NCBI RefSeq assembly: GCF_030272615.1
Contig: NC_081406.1
Coordinates: 470,322,400 to 470,386,399, forward strand
Length of the DNA stretch: 64,000 nt
Direction: 5' to 3'
From: Cryptomeria japonica
Lineage: Eukaryota; Streptophyta; Pinopsida; Cupressales; Cupressaceae
The notes beneath the pieces are model-generated. The model was given only the letters and a program-made list of their open reading frames with translations, was not told the DNA's origin and ran no database searches. Shown in pieces: positions 60,633 to 64,000 of this stretch (the first letter of the stretch is position 1; each line of letters opens with the position of its first letter). Both the position numbers and the translations under genes were made by a program.

Positions 60633-63600
60633 ATCATGGCTTCTACATCACACTCCAGTCCTAGTGCACCTGTAGACTCAGCGAATTTTATTCAAAAGAA
60701 AATGAAATACAATGCCCTATCCCAGATACCCGCTAGAGTCATAGTTGAGGAAGATATTTTAGCTTATATTGATTGCAAATTGGAAGACCTAGGATCCCTA
60801 GTGATCCATTCTCAGCTAGGTCTATTCTGTGGGGATGACAAGAAAATCAAACCGAAATATAGCATCCTAGAGAGGAAGAAACTACACAATGCAGTATATT
60901 TTCTTGAAGAGTTCACTGAATATCACATCTGCATCATCCTGAGCAGAGTACACGGTGACAAAATGTATCTCGAGAGGCCGCATCATATTACACCGGAAGC
61001 AATTCATGTCGTCACCGATTTCTGTAACATTGGAGAGGTGCCAGCTCTAAGGAAGGTCATTAAAACTGAAATGACAAAACTCACTGGTTCTCTGAGCGAC
61101 CAATGGAGAATGACTGTCAACACCATCAAAGATGATTTGGTTAAGTATGCTTGCATGGTGATTGGCTACCGGGTGTTTTATGCCAGTAGAATAAACTTTG
61201 TCCCTGCTACTACAGTGAATGCCGCCTACAGAATGATTTAGGAAGATGCCTCATTTGATTTGTGTACCTGTTTGCAGAAGCAACTGCTATTGAACTTGAA
61301 GTCCATTAAACATGATAATGCTTAAAGGTTCAGGTTAGGACAACTCTTGGCCTGCCTGATTTTCTACTTTCAAGGCTATTTTCCTGGAGTAGGTGATATT
61401 CAATGTTCTGCTGACCAATCAGTCACTAAGCAAATCAGGGAAAGTCTCCAAGCGGTGGGAACCGAATATCCTAAGGTTCTGAATAAATATTTTGATGAAT
61501 TCAAGTGGAAAATGAGTCAGAGGATGAGGATTTCTGCAGATATTGTAAAGAAATATGAAGATGACATCTGCTTTATTATAAAGGTAGATGAATGCATAAT
61601 GGAAGTGGTAGAGCCAAAAAAGGAAGTAGTAGAACCTATGGGGTATGAAGTGATGTATGACATGTTGGATGGGTATGCCTCTACCCTGATTGCCTCACCT
61701 TTAGATGCTAAGAAAAAGCGAACCGGCACCTACTTGGAGAGAGTAACACCGGTTGAAGATCCTACAGTGAAAAAGGGCAAGGCAGTGCCATCGGTATCGG
61801 CACCGGTTACCTTAGCCAGCCCAAAAGTGACCAAGCGGTCACCTGCCAAGAAGAAGCTGGAAGTTGCACCTGCTAAAGTATTTGAGAGGCAGCGGAAAAC
61901 CAAAAACAACTCACCGGAGTCAGAGGATACCGAACCGGAAGTGCAACCTACGAAAACCAGGCAATCAAGCAAGAAGGCTAAATCTACCGGTAATGCACCT
62001 GCATCGTTAGCACTGGTAAATATAGACATCTCTTCTTATAAGCCACTGACACATTGTCAAAGGACTTTAAAGAATATTAAGAGAAAGGTGCTTGATGACT
62101 TAAAAGAATATTTTGATGATTTTTCTGATAATGAGAAGGAAGAAGTAGAGTAGGAAATGATAAAATATATGTGTGTTAATGACCGGTCGCCATCTGAAAT
62201 TAGATCGGTGACACCTGATTCTTTATAAAATTTGTTGGACAATAAATGGCACATTCCCATTGAGAAAGAACAGGAAATAAGGGAGAAAGTCTTTGCTCAG
62301 TACTTTCTCGATGCCTCCAATTCTAAATTGTTTGAGATAATGGACAAGAATAAAGGTCTCTTCTTCATGAGAAGAAGAAGACTCATGCTACTAGAAGGCA
62401 GAACATCTGAAGTGGAGAAGGACACTCATCTACATGCAAAAGCTACTGTTAGGTTACATCAAGTGTCTGAGGCCAACAAGTAGGCTGAACAAGAACCCGA
62501 CCTATCCTCAGCCAAACTGGATGAGGTATTTGATGGTGACGGAGAAAGAGTTACAAAACATGTTGACACTATTGATGTGGATGCATTGGATGTTGAAGAT
62601 GTCACTCCGGACACAGAGAAGGAGAAATAGGATAAAGAAAAAGCAGAGAAGGAGAAACAGGACAAGGAAAAGGCTGATAAAGAGAAAGCAGAGAAAAAGG
62701 AAGAGAAAAAGAAAGAGGAAGATAAGAAGAAATAAGAAGAGAAGAGGAAAGAAGAGGAGAAGAGGAAAGAAGAGGAGAAAAAGGAGGAAGAAGAAAAGAA
62801 GAAGGAAGAACTGAAGAAGAAACAAGAAGAGGACCAAAAGAAGAAAGAGGAAGAAAAGAAAAGAGTAGCAGAGGATAAGGAAGCAAAAAGAGCCAATCAA
62901 GTGGAGACTCCCAAGGCAACTGGCAGTCAAGCCAAACTAGTTGACATCGTCAGTCCTATTGATCTCCAATCTACAGATGAATCGGAGCTGCTTCAAAGCA
63001 TAAAGCTTGCACAGGAATGATTGGAAGCATTGAGGAGGAAGAAGGAACAGGATGTTATTCAAACTACGGTTGACACCCTTACCAGTTTGATTCCCGGTAC
63101 TAACCTCCCCAGTACTGATTCCTCTCTGTCTAAACTGAAACTTCTATGTACTATTGTAGAGGACCAGGTACAATGCCTGGAAGATGTTGCTGAAGCAAAT
63201 GCAAAGAAGAAGCATGAAAAGGCACTCAACACTGCCTTACTCAAGAAACTAAATGAGATATGGTCTCAACTTTAGAAACAACAGAAGGATATAAGTGTTG
63301 TTATGGATGAGGGCAAACTCCTGTTGAGCAAAATCAGCCAACCCCATCTATTTTGCGATGATGTGCTCAAACAAAAAGATAAAATCCAATCAGATTTGCA
63401 GGCATACATAAGCAACTTCAATATGCCATATGATTCCTTCACTACATATGGGAAAATAGTTCATCGTTATCAGCTTCAGTCTGCCAGGATAGAATTAGAG
63501 ATCAGCAACCGGTCAAGGATTTGTAGGAGCTTCAACTGGTCTTATTACCCAGACTGCAAATTCTTCAGAAGTGCTTTCTCAATTTGGAAGCCTTAACGAT
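60633..63600 (+). pseudogene. Extra (env-like position) ORF of a Sirevirus-like element, coiled coil, many in-frame stops
   Basis: One reading frame runs from ATG 60633 (MASTSHSSPSAPVD) to about 63600, nearly 1000 codons. It is broken by in-frame stops at 61239, 61323, 62151, 62223, 62481, 62628, 62733, 63018 and 63273. The first 200 residues look globular (AYIDCKLEDLGS, YHICIILSRVHGDKMYLERP). Next comes a Pro/Lys/Ser-rich region (about 61740-62000), then a long Glu/Lys coiled-coil stretch (62590-62900), then a helical C-terminal part (LCTIVEDQVQCLEDVAEANA). It sits downstream of gag, before the purine tracts, where Sireviruses carry their env-like ORF. No membrane segment is evident. Function unknown. 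Confidence 0.65.
62590..62900 (+). repeat. Lys/Glu-rich short-period repeat in the extra ORF
   Basis: GAG/AAG-rich purine tract encoding EKxDKEK and KEEEKRKEEE-like units, a coiled coil of low complexity. The long reverse-strand frames here (62459-62930) are Ser/Phe-rich shadows. Confidence 0.8.
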
Positions 63601-63814
63601 AACTCAAGAGATGAGTACCATTGATGCCATGGAAGTACAGGTATCTCAGATGCAGACTAAAAGTGAGGTTGCTACCTCATTACTTGAGTCATGGTCATTA
63701 GCCACGAAGACTTTTATGCAGGATTTTAAATCTGTTTCTGACAAGTTTCATTCCTTATTATCATAAACATTTACTCAATTTTAATGATAATGAGAAACAG
63801 GGGTTATTTTGCAG

Positions 63815-63960
63815 TACTTTGTCATTGTTGGCAAAGGGGGTGTACTATTTAAAATTTTGGTGAATGTTACCATTTCATGTGACCTCTTTAAGGGAGTAGT
63901 ATACATTGTAATTTCTGCAAAAGGGATAGTGTATATGCTTAAGGGGAGTAATTTTGCATA
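63815..63960 (+). promoter_or_regulatory. Multiplied polypurine tracts before the missing 3' LTR
   Basis: Four purine strings with similar neighbours occur in 130 bases: GGCAAAGGGGG near 63831, TTTAAGGGAGTAG near 63888, GCAAAAGGGATAG near 63917 and TTAAGGGGAGTAA near 63939. Several polypurine tracts just upstream of the 3' LTR are a known Sirevirus trait, and one of them would prime plus-strand synthesis. Confidence 0.6.
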
Positions 63961-64000
63961 TGGCATATTTTTGTTGTAAAAACACTTAGATGTCAAAATT

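Noticed and set aside
62459-62930. Reverse-strand Ser/Phe- and Leu/Phe-rich ORFs of 105-145 codons
   Set aside because: Shadows of the Glu/Lys-rich coiled-coil coding strand.

Overview
The window looks like nuclear DNA of a seed plant with a large, repeat-rich genome. It is AT-rich, and its host gene has GT-AG introns and no operon-like spacing. It is dominated by old, nested LTR retrotransposons of the Ty1-copia and Ty3-gypsy types plus LINE fragments. The style of the repeats would suit a conifer or other gymnosperm, but that is inference from repeat character and not from a diagnostic gene.

One intact host gene is present. At 8101-11551 (+) a two-exon gene encodes an 1119-residue leucine-rich-repeat receptor kinase. 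It resembles the subfamily XI receptors for root meristem growth factor peptides (RGI/RGFR, RCH1-like) and keeps the RxGG and RxR peptide-contact motifs and a complete RD-type kinase. At the left edge (1-2260, -) lies a decayed gene for a DDE-transposase-like protein. It keeps its three acidic blocks and a small intron but carries one frameshift and two in-frame stops.

Layout: 1-2.3 kb DDE-like pseudogene; 2.3-4.6 kb AT-rich spacer with a (TA)n run and a cluster of TTCGAGCGAA palindromes; 4.6-6.0 kb LINE reverse transcriptase remnant cut by a gypsy LTR start and minus-strand gypsy reverse transcriptase; 6.0-8.1 kb upstream region of the receptor gene; 8.1-11.6 kb receptor gene; 13.8-17.1 kb a 3.3-kb foldback element whose long inverted arms meet in CT/GA microsatellites; 17.6-18.8 kb decayed gypsy integrase (-); 19.1-22.1 kb decayed gypsy gag-protease (+) split by a 1.5-kb insertion; 22.1-23.15 kb a gypsy LTR with purine tract; 23.15-30.0 kb a second gypsy-type element (-) with two LTRs and a G-patch gag; 30.3-31.4 kb a solo LTR with target duplication; 31.6-33.3 kb a decayed retrotransposon accessory ORF (-); 34.3-34.7 kb a zinc-knuckle fragment; 35.1-54.0 kb a copia element split by a 17-kb array; 54.0-54.9 kb a probable solo LTR; 54.9-64.0 kb a Sirevirus-like copia element with a four-knuckle gag and a long coiled-coil extra ORF but no pol, itself carrying a nested LTR element at 56.2-59.4 kb.

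The most remarkable structure is the array at 35943-52925. It holds ten direct LTR copies (each about 1237 bp, TG...CA) alternating with nine copies of a 520-bp internal region that begins with a tRNA-iMet-type primer binding site. In other words, a small non-autonomous LTR retrotransposon has become a head-to-tail, satellite-like array of the form LTR-(internal-LTR)x9. One LTR contains a local inversion, and two distant LTRs share a private variant block, which points to conversion or unequal exchange. No pol-type protein is encoded in the array.
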